Shown in pieces: positions 53,695-62,156 of a stretch of 64,000 nt of DNA. Source of the DNA: an uncultured Sunxiuqinia sp. (GTDB lineage Bacteria > Bacteroidota > Bacteroidia > Bacteroidales > Prolixibacteraceae); the NCBI RefSeq assembly GCF_947495665.1, contig NZ_CANLZV010000001.1, positions 62,001-126,000 on the forward strand, in the 5' to 3' direction. Made by a program: the position numbers and the translations under genes. Position 1 is the stretch's first letter, and each line of letters starts with the position of its first letter. The notes beneath the pieces are model-generated. The model did no database searches. It saw nothing but the letters and a program-made list of their open reading frames with translations, and was not told the DNA's origin.

Positions 53695-54060
53695 TTAGTT
53701 TGGTGATATTCTGGTCAGCGCACTAATCTTTTTAGGGTTGATTAATTTGAAATGCGTGAACTTCGATGGCTTTGGTTCATCCAGAAAGACCTGAATCAAC
53801 CGGATTATTTCAACAATTTCCCAGTCAGACAGCAAGAGTTTGATGGGGGTATTTGCAAACGGAATTAAAATCTGGCGTCGGTCATTATTCTTCAGAGTTT
53901 CATTGGCGAAGTGGCTGGATCGAACGGTTCGCAAGTATTGCATTAGCTCGTTCAGCTTTTTTTCGGAAATGAAATCCATGCCGACGTTGCCGTACTCCAG
54001 ATGAATTTTGCGACAAGCATCGCAAATAAATAGCTGACCGTTTTCACTCAACTTTTTCAT
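53695..54060 (-). CDS. small conserved protein with CxxC pair (DUF6686-like)
   Basis: 121 residues from the ATG at 54060; an upstream in-frame start at 54117 adds a tail that I do not trust. Near the start are LFICDACRKIHLEYGNVGMDF, with a CxxC pair, and later LLLSDWEIVEIIRLIQVFL. This resembles a Bacteroidota family of unknown function (DUF6686-like, weak recognition). It lies just downstream of the LuxR-type regulator on the same strand, with a 77-base gap. Confidence 0.5.
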   Translation of the reverse strand: MKKLSENGQLFICDACRKIHLEYGNVGMDFISEKKLNELMQYLRTVRSSHFANETLKNNDRRQILIPFANTPIKLLLSDWEIVEIIRLIQVFLDEPKPSKFTHFKLINPKKISALTRISPN

Positions 54061-54137
54061 GGGCTTTGTTTTTTTTGATGTGTAAACAAAGTTGCAGGAA
54101 AACAGCTGAACCCACAATCCCCATAAATTGGGGTTTT

Positions 54138-54740
54138 CTAGATCAACTCTTCGGGATTAATGTCCTGAATGTCCAGCAGATTATTCATGATGGCATAGAC
54201 GGTAAGCCCTGAAATGGATTTGATGCCCAGCTTTTCAGTCAGGTTTTTCCGGTGCGAAATTACCGTGTGAATGCTAATGAAAAGTTTATCTGCAATCTCT
54301 TTATTGGCTAGTCCCAGGGCGATGAGTTTAATCACCTCTTTCTCGCGGCTGGTTAGTTCGCCGTTTTCCACCATCGCATTTTTAGGTTTACCACCTGATT
54401 GCCGGATGATCTGAATCAGCTTTTGAATTTGAACCGGTGAGGCATAAAGCGTCAGCTGATAGTCGAATACTGGAGCCTGATGCGCTTCTTCCTCGTCCTG
54501 ACAAATCGCAACCAGCGCAACCTCGTTGTTTTTCTTCAACAGGTCAATGGCTTTCTGGTTAATTTCTGCCTGAGCGTCCAGCATTAAAATCATGATGCTG
54601 TTGGTGATGCCGGTGAAGGAACTTAAGTCACTGGCAGTCGTCAGCTGGGTGATTTCCATCTTGAAATACTCCTGAAGGATGAGGGACAGGCCTTTCCGGA
54701 TGATTTCGGACCGATGAACGATGAAGACACTTTCTTTCAT
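54138..54740 (-). CDS. LuxR-family response regulator with degenerate receiver
   Basis: 200 residues. The receiver (about 1-118) retains Asp55 (MILMLDAQAE), but the acidic pair that holds magnesium is replaced by VHRSE at 8-12, and the switch Lys is replaced in LYASPVQ. The C-terminal LuxR helix-turn-helix is intact: ELTSREKEVIKLIALGLANK and LFISIHTVISHRKNLTEK (about 128-175). It therefore probably does not respond to phosphorylation in the standard way. It overlaps the hemerythrin gene by four bases (ATGA), which suggests that the partner gives it its input. Confidence 0.87.
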   Translation of the reverse strand: MKESVFIVHRSEIIRKGLSLILQEYFKMEITQLTTASDLSSFTGITNSIMILMLDAQAEINQKAIDLLKKNNEVALVAICQDEEEAHQAPVFDYQLTLYASPVQIQKLIQIIRQSGGKPKNAMVENGELTSREKEVIKLIALGLANKEIADKLFISIHTVISHRKNLTEKLGIKSISGLTVYAIMNNLLDIQDINPEELI

Positions 54741-55435
54741 TTTTTCAATTCTTTTTCGAACTCAATAACCTGAGTGATTAAAATATGGTCTTCAATGCGG
54801 GCATGATCGTTTAAATCATTTTCAAACTGAAGCAAGGCCGTTAAAAATTCGTTCATGGCATTGTCGTCGTAGTTGGGGCTTAAGTGACGAATAATCAGGT
54901 TTTCCAGGTCGCTTAGCTTGACTTCAACGTTGGTGTGTTCATTTTCAATGACCTCGATGAACGAGCCTTCCGCCGACAGTTTCTTGTTCTTGTACAGTTC
55001 AATGATGTACGGAAAAACTTTCTCATCTTCGAGCTTAAGGTGCAGCAAAAGCTCGGCTTTATACTTCTGATAAAACGAATTGATCATTTTTAAGCTTGAG
55101 CAATTGTCGGTACAGCTCTCAAGCACTTCGTTGAGTAAACGCTCAATTTTGGGAAGGACATATTGAATGTAATACTTGTGCGTATTTTTCAGATAGTCAA
55201 TCAGCAAAATGGGAGAAAAAGATAAGAATTCAGCTTCCGGAAAGTAGCTGTCATCGGTGTAAGTGTTCACAATGGCTAGAAAAAAATCGGTGTTGATTTG
55301 TTTTTCCTGACAAACTTCGCCGATGGTTTTTTCTTTGAACCCCAGGCGGATTCCAAACCGATTGATTACCGGCAGCAGGTTGTAGTTTCGGTTAATTAAG
55401 GAGGACATCTTATCTTCTTTCCTGAATAGTTCCAT
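54737..55435 (-). CDS. RIC-like hemerythrin-domain protein
   Basis: 232 residues. The N-terminal segment (about 15-60; GIRLGFKEKTIGEVCQEKQI) resembles the ScdA/RIC-type N-terminal helix. The hemerythrin domain follows, with possible di-iron ligands His86, His132, Glu136, His167, His211 and Asp/Glu215-216 (HLKLEDEKVF, ENEHTNVEV, HARIEDHIL). RIC proteins repair iron-sulphur clusters after NO or oxidative damage; others sense oxygen or NO. An ATG at 55408 (MSSLINRNY) is an alternative start. It precedes and overlaps the LuxR-type regulator. Confidence 0.85.
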   Translation of the reverse strand: MELFRKEDKMSSLINRNYNLLPVINRFGIRLGFKEKTIGEVCQEKQINTDFFLAIVNTYTDDSYFPEAEFLSFSPILLIDYLKNTHKYYIQYVLPKIERLLNEVLESCTDNCSSLKMINSFYQKYKAELLLHLKLEDEKVFPYIIELYKNKKLSAEGSFIEVIENEHTNVEVKLSDLENLIIRHLSPNYDDNAMNEFLTALLQFENDLNDHARIEDHILITQVIEFEKELKK

Positions 55436-55776
55436 CGGTATTTGTTTTGTGTGTTGTAGTATAAACAGCTTTGTGCGGGTTTAGATTAAAATATTTTTAA
55501 CGAAATGGAATAAAATCGCCAATAAGTCAGTTTCTGATTTGTTGCAAAGCCCCTTAGGAGGCTGGCTTTATCAGAATGTTGTTTTAAAATGGACGTTGAA
55601 ATGAGCCCAAAGTAGTTCGCTAAAACGAACGAAGAGGATAAAAAAGCAGTCTTTCTTGTCCTCTTCGATAGAGTTTGCCGGGAGACCGGCTTATTTTACT
55701 TGTTATTTTGGGAAATCCGGGCTTTGTTAACCGGACCCCATGTAGGCAGTGTCGCAGCCGCTTGGTCTTTTGTCGA
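55436..55776. other. 341-base intergenic region with an inverted repeat
   Basis: CGAAGAGGA (55630-55638) and TCCTCTTCG (55659-55667) pair perfectly across 20 bases. No T run follows on either strand. The rest is unremarkable: no promoter match and no RNA gene seen. The promoter of the hemerythrin-LuxR operon must lie at the left end. Confidence 0.4.
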
Positions 55777-56226
55777 CTAGCGGTAAGGCAGTTTGGTCAG
55801 CACTTCGGCCAGCTGATTGATGCCTTCCTTCAGTTTTTTGCCTGCCATCATTTTGATCATCATGCCCATTTCGGCATGCAGGGTCAGCTTCATTTTCGTT
55901 TGGTAAGGGCTAACCGGAAGCAACTGAATCCAGAAGGTGATTTCAACGGGTAAACTGCCTGAACTTTCAACTTTAATGGTTTTGAAGGGCTCCCGGTTGA
56001 TAATCCGGATTTCGGCCTGGCCCATGCCTCCAATGTTAAACCGACACGAATCACTGTCCGATTCAAAATTGTTGATCTTGATTTGCGGAACTTGTTCGGT
56101 CACCTTTTGCAATAAATTGTCGTTCACATATTGCGATAGGTTTTCAAAGTTTGAAAGAAAATTGAAGACCACTTCTTCATTGTGGTCAATGAATTTGATG
56201 TCGCTGGTATATTTACTTAAAGCCAT
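55777..56226 (-). CDS. SRPBCC-fold protein
   Basis: 149 residues with the start-domain-like pattern: IDHNEEVVFNFLSNFENLSQYV at the beginning, antiparallel strands in the middle (CRFNIGGMGQAEIRIINREP, KTIKVESSGSLPVEITFWIQ) and a long C-terminal helix (about 122-149). SRPBCC proteins bind small hydrophobic ligands. No ligand can be predicted. It lies just after the pyrE terminator on the same strand. Confidence 0.72.
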   Translation of the reverse strand: MALSKYTSDIKFIDHNEEVVFNFLSNFENLSQYVNDNLLQKVTEQVPQIKINNFESDSDSCRFNIGGMGQAEIRIINREPFKTIKVESSGSLPVEITFWIQLLPVSPYQTKMKLTLHAEMGMMIKMMAGKKLKEGINQLAEVLTKLPYR

Positions 56227-56238
56227 AAATTACAGATT

Positions 56239-56267
56239 AAAAAAAAATCCCCGGATGCTGTCCGGGG
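56239..56267 (-). terminator. terminator after pyrE
   Basis: On the - strand CCCCGGA pairs with TCCGGGG across CAGCA and is followed by a run of nine T (forward A at 56239-56247). It lies 25 bases after the pyrE stop. Confidence 0.92.
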
Positions 56268-56291
56268 AGTATCTATCAAAAGTTTTATTTC

Positions 56292-56924
56292 TTATCTACC
56301 CCAATTGGCTGGGTCTTGTCGCCATTGGTTTAAAGATTCAACCTGCGATTCTTTAATTTCGCCAGATTCCAAGGCCACTTCAATCAATGTTTTGTAGCGG
56401 CTTAATGTTGTCAGCTCGATGCCTGCTTTTTCAAAATTTTCCTTAGCAACCGGGAAGTTGTAGGTGAAAATCGCCATCATGCCCAAAACGTCGCCACCAA
56501 AGTTTGAGATTGCTTCAGCTGCTTTCAAGCTGCTGACACCTGTTGAAACCAAATCTTCAATGATAACCACTTTTTGTCCGGCTTTCAAATCGCCTTCAAT
56601 CAGGTTTTCCAACCCGTGATCTTTCGGTTTTGAACGTACGTAGATGAATGGCAGGCCAAGCTCCTGAGCAACCAACATGCCGTGGGCAATAGCTCCGGTA
56701 GCTACTCCGGCAATGACTTCTGCATTGGGGTATTGTTCACGAATCAACTTTACAAATTGATCACGGATAAATGTACGCGCTTCCGGGTAAGACAAAATTT
56801 TACGGTTGTCGCAGTAGATCGGAGCTTTCCATCCTGACGCCCAGGTGAATGGGTTTGATGGTTGAATTTTTATTGTGTTTATTTGTACGAGTTTCTTCGT
56901 AACCTCAACGTGAATCTCTTGCAT
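56292..56924 (-). CDS. pyrE: orotate phosphoribosyltransferase
   Basis: 210 residues. TWASGWKAPIYCDNRKILSYP near 27-47 and the PRPP-binding motif VVIIEDLVSTGVSSLKA (about 116-132) identify PyrE. It joins orotate and PRPP to give OMP in pyrimidine synthesis. It is divergent from the NUDIX gene, and a -7 match for its promoter overlaps the NUDIX start codon. Confidence 0.97.
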   Translation of the reverse strand: MQEIHVEVTKKLVQINTIKIQPSNPFTWASGWKAPIYCDNRKILSYPEARTFIRDQFVKLIREQYPNAEVIAGVATGAIAHGMLVAQELGLPFIYVRSKPKDHGLENLIEGDLKAGQKVVIIEDLVSTGVSSLKAAEAISNFGGDVLGMMAIFTYNFPVAKENFEKAGIELTTLSRYKTLIEVALESGEIKESQVESLNQWRQDPANWGR

Positions 56925-56954
56925 AATCTATGAATGTTTAATCTGTTTTCGGGA

Positions 56955-56962
56955 CAAATGTA
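56955..56962 (-). promoter_or_regulatory. -7 element for pyrE, overlapping the NUDIX start codon
   Basis: The - strand reads TACATTTG, an exact TAnnTTTG match, 31 bases before the pyrE start. The NUDIX start codon (56958-56960) lies within the element, so the genes share a tight divergent control region. Confidence 0.45.
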
Positions 56963-57584
56963 CAAAGTTTTTTTCAATGAGCACCTGCTGGTTCAGGGAG
57001 ACCAAATCAACAATTCACCTAAAGATAACATTTATGAAGTTGTTGATATAAAGGATTTTAATGACCTCGAAACGCTTCTTCAAACTTTAGAAAGAAGTAA
57101 ACATGTTGTAAAACTGTTAATTGTCCTGAAAGAGGGACTTGACCTCATGCAATTGCTTGCCGATAATATGACTTTAATTTCGGCGGCAGGCGGTTTGGTA
57201 ACCAATGCCAACGGGCGTTTTTTATGCATACGACGATTGGGGAGATGGGATCTTCCCAAAGGAAAAATTGAAGCTGGAGAAGAACCGGAAAAAGCGGCTA
57301 TTCGTGAGGTGGAGGAAGAGTGTGGAATTTCCGGAATGAGCATTTCTGAGCGACTTCCGTCAACCTTCCATATTTATCGTTCGCCCTACCTGCCAGCGGA
57401 CAACAATTGGGTGTTGAAAGAAACCCATTGGTTTAAAATGGACTATGCCAGAGAAGAACGCCTAACGCCTCAGCTGGAAGAACAAATTGAGGAGGTGCAC
57501 TGGGTTTCGGAGGATGAGCTGCCGATGGTATACGGAGATACCTATGGTAACCTGAAAGAATTGTTAAAGCCTTACCTGGTTTGA
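56958..57584 (+). CDS. NUDIX hydrolase with N-terminal extension
   Basis: 208 residues from the ATG at 56958; an in-frame ATG at 56934 is possible but lies 24 bases closer to pyrE and adds a hydrophobic octapeptide. The NUDIX box GKIEAGEEPEKAAIREVEEE plus CGI (about 103-125) is intact. The first 70 residues are an extra domain without an obvious match. NUDIX enzymes cleave nucleoside diphosphates linked to a second moiety; substrate unknown. Its 3' end overlaps the convergent thioredoxin-fold gene by 13 bases. Confidence 0.85.
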   Translation: MYKVFFNEHLLVQGDQINNSPKDNIYEVVDIKDFNDLETLLQTLERSKHVVKLLIVLKEGLDLMQLLADNMTLISAAGGLVTNANGRFLCIRRLGRWDLPKGKIEAGEEPEKAAIREVEEECGISGMSISERLPSTFHIYRSPYLPADNNWVLKETHWFKMDYAREERLTPQLEEQIEEVHWVSEDELPMVYGDTYGNLKELLKPYLV

Positions 57585-58996
57585 TGGCGTTGTTTTTCCA
57601 GGTGCTTTTTGCGCAGCAGGTTGATAAAATGTTGCTCGAAGCCATCGAGTGGGTTGGGCGCTGGCGACAAAACCAGCTTGCCCGCCGGATCCAGCAGGTA
57701 AGCAATTGGAAAATTGGAGATGCGATACTTGTCTGCGGTCTGCTCATCAACCACATAAAAGGTTCCAAGCCAGTTTTGCTGGCTGATTATCGCCTGCTTT
57801 TCGGCTTCGTCGTGCATAATCAGGTTCAGAATTTGTAATTCCTGCTGAAGGGGAGCCTCCAGGCTTTTGAGTTGATCCAAGTGTTGCCGGCAAATGGGGT
57901 TGGACACCCGTGTGAAGTTCAGGTAGACGTATTTTCCGGCAAAATCAGCTAGCAGGTGCTGTTGCCCTTTAAAATCAGTCATTGAAAATTGGGGAGCCTG
58001 ACTGCCCTGTTGTAAATAGGTTAATTTGGCTTTCAGGCGTTGAGCTATGTCTTTTTTATTTTGTTCCCACGAGCTTGCTTTAATTTTCGTTAGCAGGCTG
58101 AGTAAACTTCGTTGCGAAAATTTGCCTTGAAAATAGGCATCATTAATGGCTTGCAGGATAACCAGCCGACTAAGTTCACTATTCCAGCCGTTTTCGCTAA
58201 TTAGGTAAGCTTCAATACCCGCCAGGTTCGCTTGCCCAACCAGCCGTTTGAAATTGGTTCCCTGAATTTTATTTCCTTCAAATTCAAACTGATTAGAGAA
58301 TACTTGTTTGAACAGTTGGGCACAGGGCGGAATGGCCAGGTCGGGTTTTTGAGCAATAAAATAGGTTTGGATGAATTGTTTGGACTCGCCTTGGTGGAGA
58401 ATAAATTCAGCAAATGCCAGGCGGTAAAACTTGTATCGTTCAAAGTAAGTATTGGATGTTGGTGGAAAAGCCTGGAGCAAACGCTTGTTCAACGAATCGA
58501 CAGCCGCTTGCGACTGCTGGTGGTAGATTTGGTTAAAGTAACGGCTTTCCTCTTTGAAATAGGCCAACTCAAAGGCTTCAATTTGTCGGTTGAGTTCCTG
58601 TGGGGTGCTGTTTTTGAGGACAAAGCTGATTTCATCCGCCTCGAAAAAGGCACTGCGCTTTTGACTGGGCGGCACTGGTTTTAGCGGAGGGAAAATCAGC
58701 TCGTATTGTTGCCCGGGTTCCAGAAACAGCGAGGCCTGATAAGCATCGAAAGTGGCAAAGGCCCAGGTGGTTTCCCGCAAGCTTAGCTCTGCCTGAAAAC
58801 TGCCATCTGTTGCAATTGCCAATCGGGTAAGCAGTTGCTTTTCCTCCGAAATCGGATCAGCGTAACGGTACAGCTCTATTTGGTAACCGGCATATTCCGG
58901 CGCTTTTCCTGATAGAACAACCTGTTGCTGAGCTTGCAAAAAAGGCTGGAAGCCCATGGTTAAAGCGAAAAAAAGAAGGAGGGTTTTAAGCTTCAT
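57572..58996 (-). CDS. exported thioredoxin-fold protein without CxxC
   Basis: 474 residues from the ATG at 58996 (an ATG 15 bases earlier is equally possible). Signal peptide about 1-22 (ending FLQAQ). The C-terminal part (about 335-474) is TlpA-like: DFAGKYVYLNFTRVSNPICRQHL, then FYVVDEQTADKYRISNFPIAYLLD with the cis-Pro region. The usual CxxC is reduced to one Cys (PIC), so it cannot act as a normal thiol-disulphide exchanger. The N-terminal 330 residues are mostly helical and unfamiliar. Start overlaps the coaD stop by 11 bases. Confidence 0.75.
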   Translation of the reverse strand: MKLKTLLLFFALTMGFQPFLQAQQQVVLSGKAPEYAGYQIELYRYADPISEEKQLLTRLAIATDGSFQAELSLRETTWAFATFDAYQASLFLEPGQQYELIFPPLKPVPPSQKRSAFFEADEISFVLKNSTPQELNRQIEAFELAYFKEESRYFNQIYHQQSQAAVDSLNKRLLQAFPPTSNTYFERYKFYRLAFAEFILHQGESKQFIQTYFIAQKPDLAIPPCAQLFKQVFSNQFEFEGNKIQGTNFKRLVGQANLAGIEAYLISENGWNSELSRLVILQAINDAYFQGKFSQRSLLSLLTKIKASSWEQNKKDIAQRLKAKLTYLQQGSQAPQFSMTDFKGQQHLLADFAGKYVYLNFTRVSNPICRQHLDQLKSLEAPLQQELQILNLIMHDEAEKQAIISQQNWLGTFYVVDEQTADKYRISNFPIAYLLDPAGKLVLSPAPNPLDGFEQHFINLLRKKHLEKQRHQTR

Positions 58997-59468
58997 CTTT
59001 TTTAAATTCATCCATGTTTAATTTATTGGGTAAAAACATGCTGGCATCGCCGCCATGCAGAATAATGTCGCGAACAATGGAAGAGTTGACCGGCGTGTGC
59101 TCTGGTTTGGTTAGCAGGAAAATGGTCTCAATCTGCGGGTGCATATTTTTGTTAACCTGCGCAATGGCCCGTTCGTATTCAAAGTCGGCCGATGTGCGTA
59201 AGCCCCTTAAAATGTAGTTGGCGTTTACTTTCTTGCAAAAGTCAACCGTCAGCCCTTCATGGGTTTGAACCTCTACTTTGGGCTCATCGTCAAAAACCTG
59301 GTCAATCCATTTCATGCGTTTTTCAATGGGGAAGAAGGATTGCTTGTTGGTGTTATACCCAATCATGATGATAATTTTATCGAACATGGGAAGGGCCCTT
59401 CTGACAATACTTTCATGTCCGATGGTAAACGGATCAAACGAACCGGGAAATATGGCGACACGTTTCAT
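58986..59468 (-). CDS. coaD: phosphopantetheine adenylyltransferase
   Basis: 160 residues. IFPGSFDPFTIGHESIVRRA (about 6-25) with the TIGH nucleotide motif, RGLRTSADFEYERAIAQVNK (about 89-108), and VNSSIVRDIILHGGD near the end. It makes dephospho-CoA from 4'-phosphopantetheine and ATP. Its start follows a -7 element at 59498-59505 and its end overlaps the thioredoxin-fold gene, so the two are coupled. Confidence 0.96.
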   Translation of the reverse strand: MKRVAIFPGSFDPFTIGHESIVRRALPMFDKIIIMIGYNTNKQSFFPIEKRMKWIDQVFDDEPKVEVQTHEGLTVDFCKKVNANYILRGLRTSADFEYERAIAQVNKNMHPQIETIFLLTKPEHTPVNSSIVRDIILHGGDASMFLPNKLNMDEFKKDEA

Positions 59469-59497
59469 AGTTTGCGTGTTTTATGTTTTTAAACCTC

Positions 59498-59505
59498 CAA
59501 ATATA
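59498..59505 (-). promoter_or_regulatory. -7 element of coaD
   Basis: The - strand reads TATATTTG, an exact TAnnTTTG match, 29 bases before the coaD start. No TTTG at -33 was found. Confidence 0.5.
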
Positions 59506-59537
59506 ACGGATATTCTTTGTAATTATTCGATATCTGA

Positions 59538-59798
59538 ATGCTTATTGCCGAAGTGCGTGCCTGGAGAATTGGCAAACATACAGAAAATGAAGAGCTATCC
59601 CGAGCCAATTTACAGGTCTTTGCCAATGGGGTTTTCAAATTTGAAGTGGTTTTTTGTAAAGTGATTGAGCAGGAAACTTTGCAATTTACAGTAAGTGACT
59701 TACCGTTTATAAGAAGATTAAAAAAGGAAACCCATGAAACTCGGTCCGTTCCCCAGGAAACAATAAACCCCGGGGTGAAGTGTTTAAATACGCCATGA
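59538..59798 (+). CDS. possible small ORF of unknown function in a 522-base gap
   Basis: An 86-residue frame begins MLIAEVRAWRIGKHTENEEL and ends KCLNTP. TATTCTTTG at 59510-59518 resembles a -7 element with one extra base and would give a nearly leaderless start. I see no family, signal peptide or conserved partner. It is the only frame that fills part of the 59469-59990 gap, and the remainder (59799-59990) holds nothing recognisable. It may be chance or a gene remnant. Confidence 0.22.
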   Translation: MLIAEVRAWRIGKHTENEELSRANLQVFANGVFKFEVVFCKVIEQETLQFTVSDLPFIRRLKKETHETRSVPQETINPGVKCLNTP

Positions 59799-59990
59799 CA
59801 ACAACAAAAACTTTCCGGCTTCAGCGGGTCTCCTTAATTTTGTACTATGTCTTTCTAAGGTCGGTAATCTTTCGTTTTGTTATAACAACAAATTCTCAAA
59901 GAAGTTTGCTTATTCCGGAAAAACATGTTGTACGGCTTTTAAGAGGCCAGATAAGCTGAGACTTAACAATGTTATGGATTATCTTTATCA

Positions 59991-61154
59991 CTATTTGATA
60001 GGAGCTGCAAAGGTTTCAACATCACTGTCGGTAATGGATTTGTTTCCCAGAATGATCAGGCGTTCGATGACATTTCGAAATTCACGAATATTTCCGGTCC
60101 AGTTAATCTGTTGCAGTTTAACCAAAGCTTCGTCGGTGATGGTTTTTTCGGGCATGCCATATTCGCTGCAAATTTGCTTGATAAAGTGGTTGGCCAGTTC
60201 GGGAATGTCTTCAGCCCGTTCGTTGAGGGTGGGCACTTGAATCAGAATAACACTCAACCGGTGGTATAAGTCCTCGCGGAAGTTGTTGTTTTCAATTTCT
60301 TCACTTAGGTTTTTATTGGTTGCTGCTACCACGCGCACATCCACCTTAATGGGTTTGTCGCCTCCAACCCGGGTGATCACATTTTCCTGCAAGGCACGCA
60401 ATACCTTGGCTTGGGCTGAAAGGCTCATATCGCCAATTTCGTCCAAAAAGAGGGTTCCACCTGAAGCTTGCTCAAACTTCCCTTTGCGTTGTTTGACAGC
60501 CGAGGTAAAGGCTCCTTTTTCATGGCCGAACAGTTCGCTTTCAATCAATTCAGAAGGGATGGCTGCGCAGTTGACCTCGATGAACGGACCGGAAGCGCGG
60601 TTGCTTTGATCATGTAGGCGACGGGCGACCAGTTCTTTCCCTGTTCCGTTGGCACCGGTAATCAGCACCCGGGCATCAGTTGGAGCTACCTTATCGGCCA
60701 TCTGAATGATTCTTTGCATGGCTTCGGATTGGCCGACAATTTCGTATTTTTTGTTCACCCTTTTTTTCAACACCTTGGTTTCGGTAATCAGGTTCGATTT
60801 GTCCATGGCGTTGCGGATGGTGATGAGCAGCCGGTTCAGGTCGAGCGGTTTTTCAATATAGTCAAAGGCTCCCTTTTTGATTGATTCCACAGCGGTATCA
60901 ATATTACCATGTCCGGAGATCATCACAACGGGTACATCGGGGGCAAGGATCTGGATCTTTTGAAGCACTTCGATGCCATCCATACCAGGCATTTTGATGT
61001 CGCACAACACGATGTCGTAGACGTTTTTACGAATCAGGTCAATCCCTTGCTGACCATCTTCAGCCAGGTCAACCTGGTATTTTTCAAACTCCAGAATATC
61101 CTTCAGCGTGTTTCTGATACTGCGCTCATCGTCGATCACTAATATTTTTGACAT
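59991..61154 (-). CDS. NtrC-type sigma-54 response regulator without DNA-binding domain
   Basis: 387 residues. Receiver with Asp52 (IVLCDIKMPGMDG), then a sigma-54 AAA+ domain (about 140-380) with Walker A-like TGANGTGKELVARRLHDQS, the sigma-54 contact loop GHEKGAFTSA (canonical GAFTGA has Gly where Ser stands), and the arginine-finger region FREDLYHRLSV. It ends shortly after NWTGNIREFRNVIERLIILG without the usual Fis-type helix-turn-helix. It may activate from solution or have lost a target-specific role. Divergent neighbours give no clear target. Confidence 0.9.
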   Translation of the reverse strand: MSKILVIDDERSIRNTLKDILEFEKYQVDLAEDGQQGIDLIRKNVYDIVLCDIKMPGMDGIEVLQKIQILAPDVPVVMISGHGNIDTAVESIKKGAFDYIEKPLDLNRLLITIRNAMDKSNLITETKVLKKRVNKKYEIVGQSEAMQRIIQMADKVAPTDARVLITGANGTGKELVARRLHDQSNRASGPFIEVNCAAIPSELIESELFGHEKGAFTSAVKQRKGKFEQASGGTLFLDEIGDMSLSAQAKVLRALQENVITRVGGDKPIKVDVRVVAATNKNLSEEIENNNFREDLYHRLSVILIQVPTLNERAEDIPELANHFIKQICSEYGMPEKTITDEALVKLQQINWTGNIREFRNVIERLIILGNKSITDSDVETFAAPIK

Positions 61155-61184
61155 GGTGTGCTTTTTAATTTTATTCGTTCAAAA

Positions 61185-62099
61185 TTAATGATTAATCCAT
61201 TCGAACAAAACGCCTTCACGAAGCGCGTAGTCCGTTTGGATGATTTCGCGGACTCCCAGCTTCTGAATCGTGAGGCGAATGAGCAGGAGTGCCGGAACGA
61301 TCATTTCTACACGCAGGGGGTCCATTCCAATCATTTGATCGCGCTGTGCTTTGGTTGAGAAAATGACCTGAGCGGCGATCCGGTTGAAATCCTGAATCGA
61401 AATGAGCTGCCTGGAGCGGCTTTTGGTTCCGGGGGGCGTTTCATCCAGCAAGTCGGCCAGGGTGTCGAAGGCTCCCGAACAACCAATGAGTTGGTAAACC
61501 TGCTTGTTGTTAAGCTGTTGCCAAAGTGGTTTCATTCCTTGCAAAAACCAGTTTTCGATGGCTGTAATTTCGTTGGGGCGGATGGGATCGGAAATGGGAA
61601 GTTGTTCCAGCACGCGGGCCATGCCCAAAGGAAAGCTTGCCTTCCAATGAATCGCCTCGTCATGGGGTTCGATAAATTCGTTGCTGCCACCGCCAATATC
61701 CATAATCAAACTGTGGTTGGGGAGTTTGCCCAAGGCCAGTTGAACCCCCTCGAAAATCAGCTGAGCCTCGCGTTCTCCGGAAATGGTTTCCAGACGAAGG
61801 CCAGTTTCGGTAAACAGGTGTTGGGTAAATTCCTGCTGGTTGGCGGCATCGCGCACGGCCGAGGTCGCCAGCGTTCGCACGGTATCGACCGAATAAGAAG
61901 CGATGGTTTGCAGGTGTTGCTTGAGGGCAGCCGTTGCCCGCTGGAAAGCCTCTGGAGTCAGCTGGTTTTTATGGATGCCTCCTTTGCCCAACTTCACCCC
62001 AACTTTACTTTGATGGATGAGGGAGTAGGTTTTTCCGCTGATTTCGGCAATCAGCAGGTTGCAGGTGTTGGTTCCAAGGTCAATAACGGCAAGTTTCAT
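61185..62099 (-). CDS. Ppx/GppA family exopolyphosphatase or guanosine pentaphosphatase
   Basis: 304 residues, the short form with only the two actin-like domains. DLGTNTCNLLIAEISGKTYS (about 7-26), DTVRTLATSAVRDAANQQEF, and LIMDIGGGSNEF carrying the phosphate-binding loop are intact. It removes phosphate from polyphosphate or from pppGpp; the short form in Bacteroidota could do either. It follows the sigma-54 regulator gene by 30 bases on the same strand but is transcribed before it. A VTC-type polyphosphate polymerase lies at 52780-53526. Confidence 0.88.
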   Translation of the reverse strand: MKLAVIDLGTNTCNLLIAEISGKTYSLIHQSKVGVKLGKGGIHKNQLTPEAFQRATAALKQHLQTIASYSVDTVRTLATSAVRDAANQQEFTQHLFTETGLRLETISGEREAQLIFEGVQLALGKLPNHSLIMDIGGGSNEFIEPHDEAIHWKASFPLGMARVLEQLPISDPIRPNEITAIENWFLQGMKPLWQQLNNKQVYQLIGCSGAFDTLADLLDETPPGTKSRSRQLISIQDFNRIAAQVIFSTKAQRDQMIGMDPLRVEMIVPALLLIRLTIQKLGVREIIQTDYALREGVLFEWINH

Positions 62100-62156
62100 A
62101 ATCGGATTGAATGCAATTTCAACAAAGATAAAAATTGTGCGGCATGGAACAGGGTT

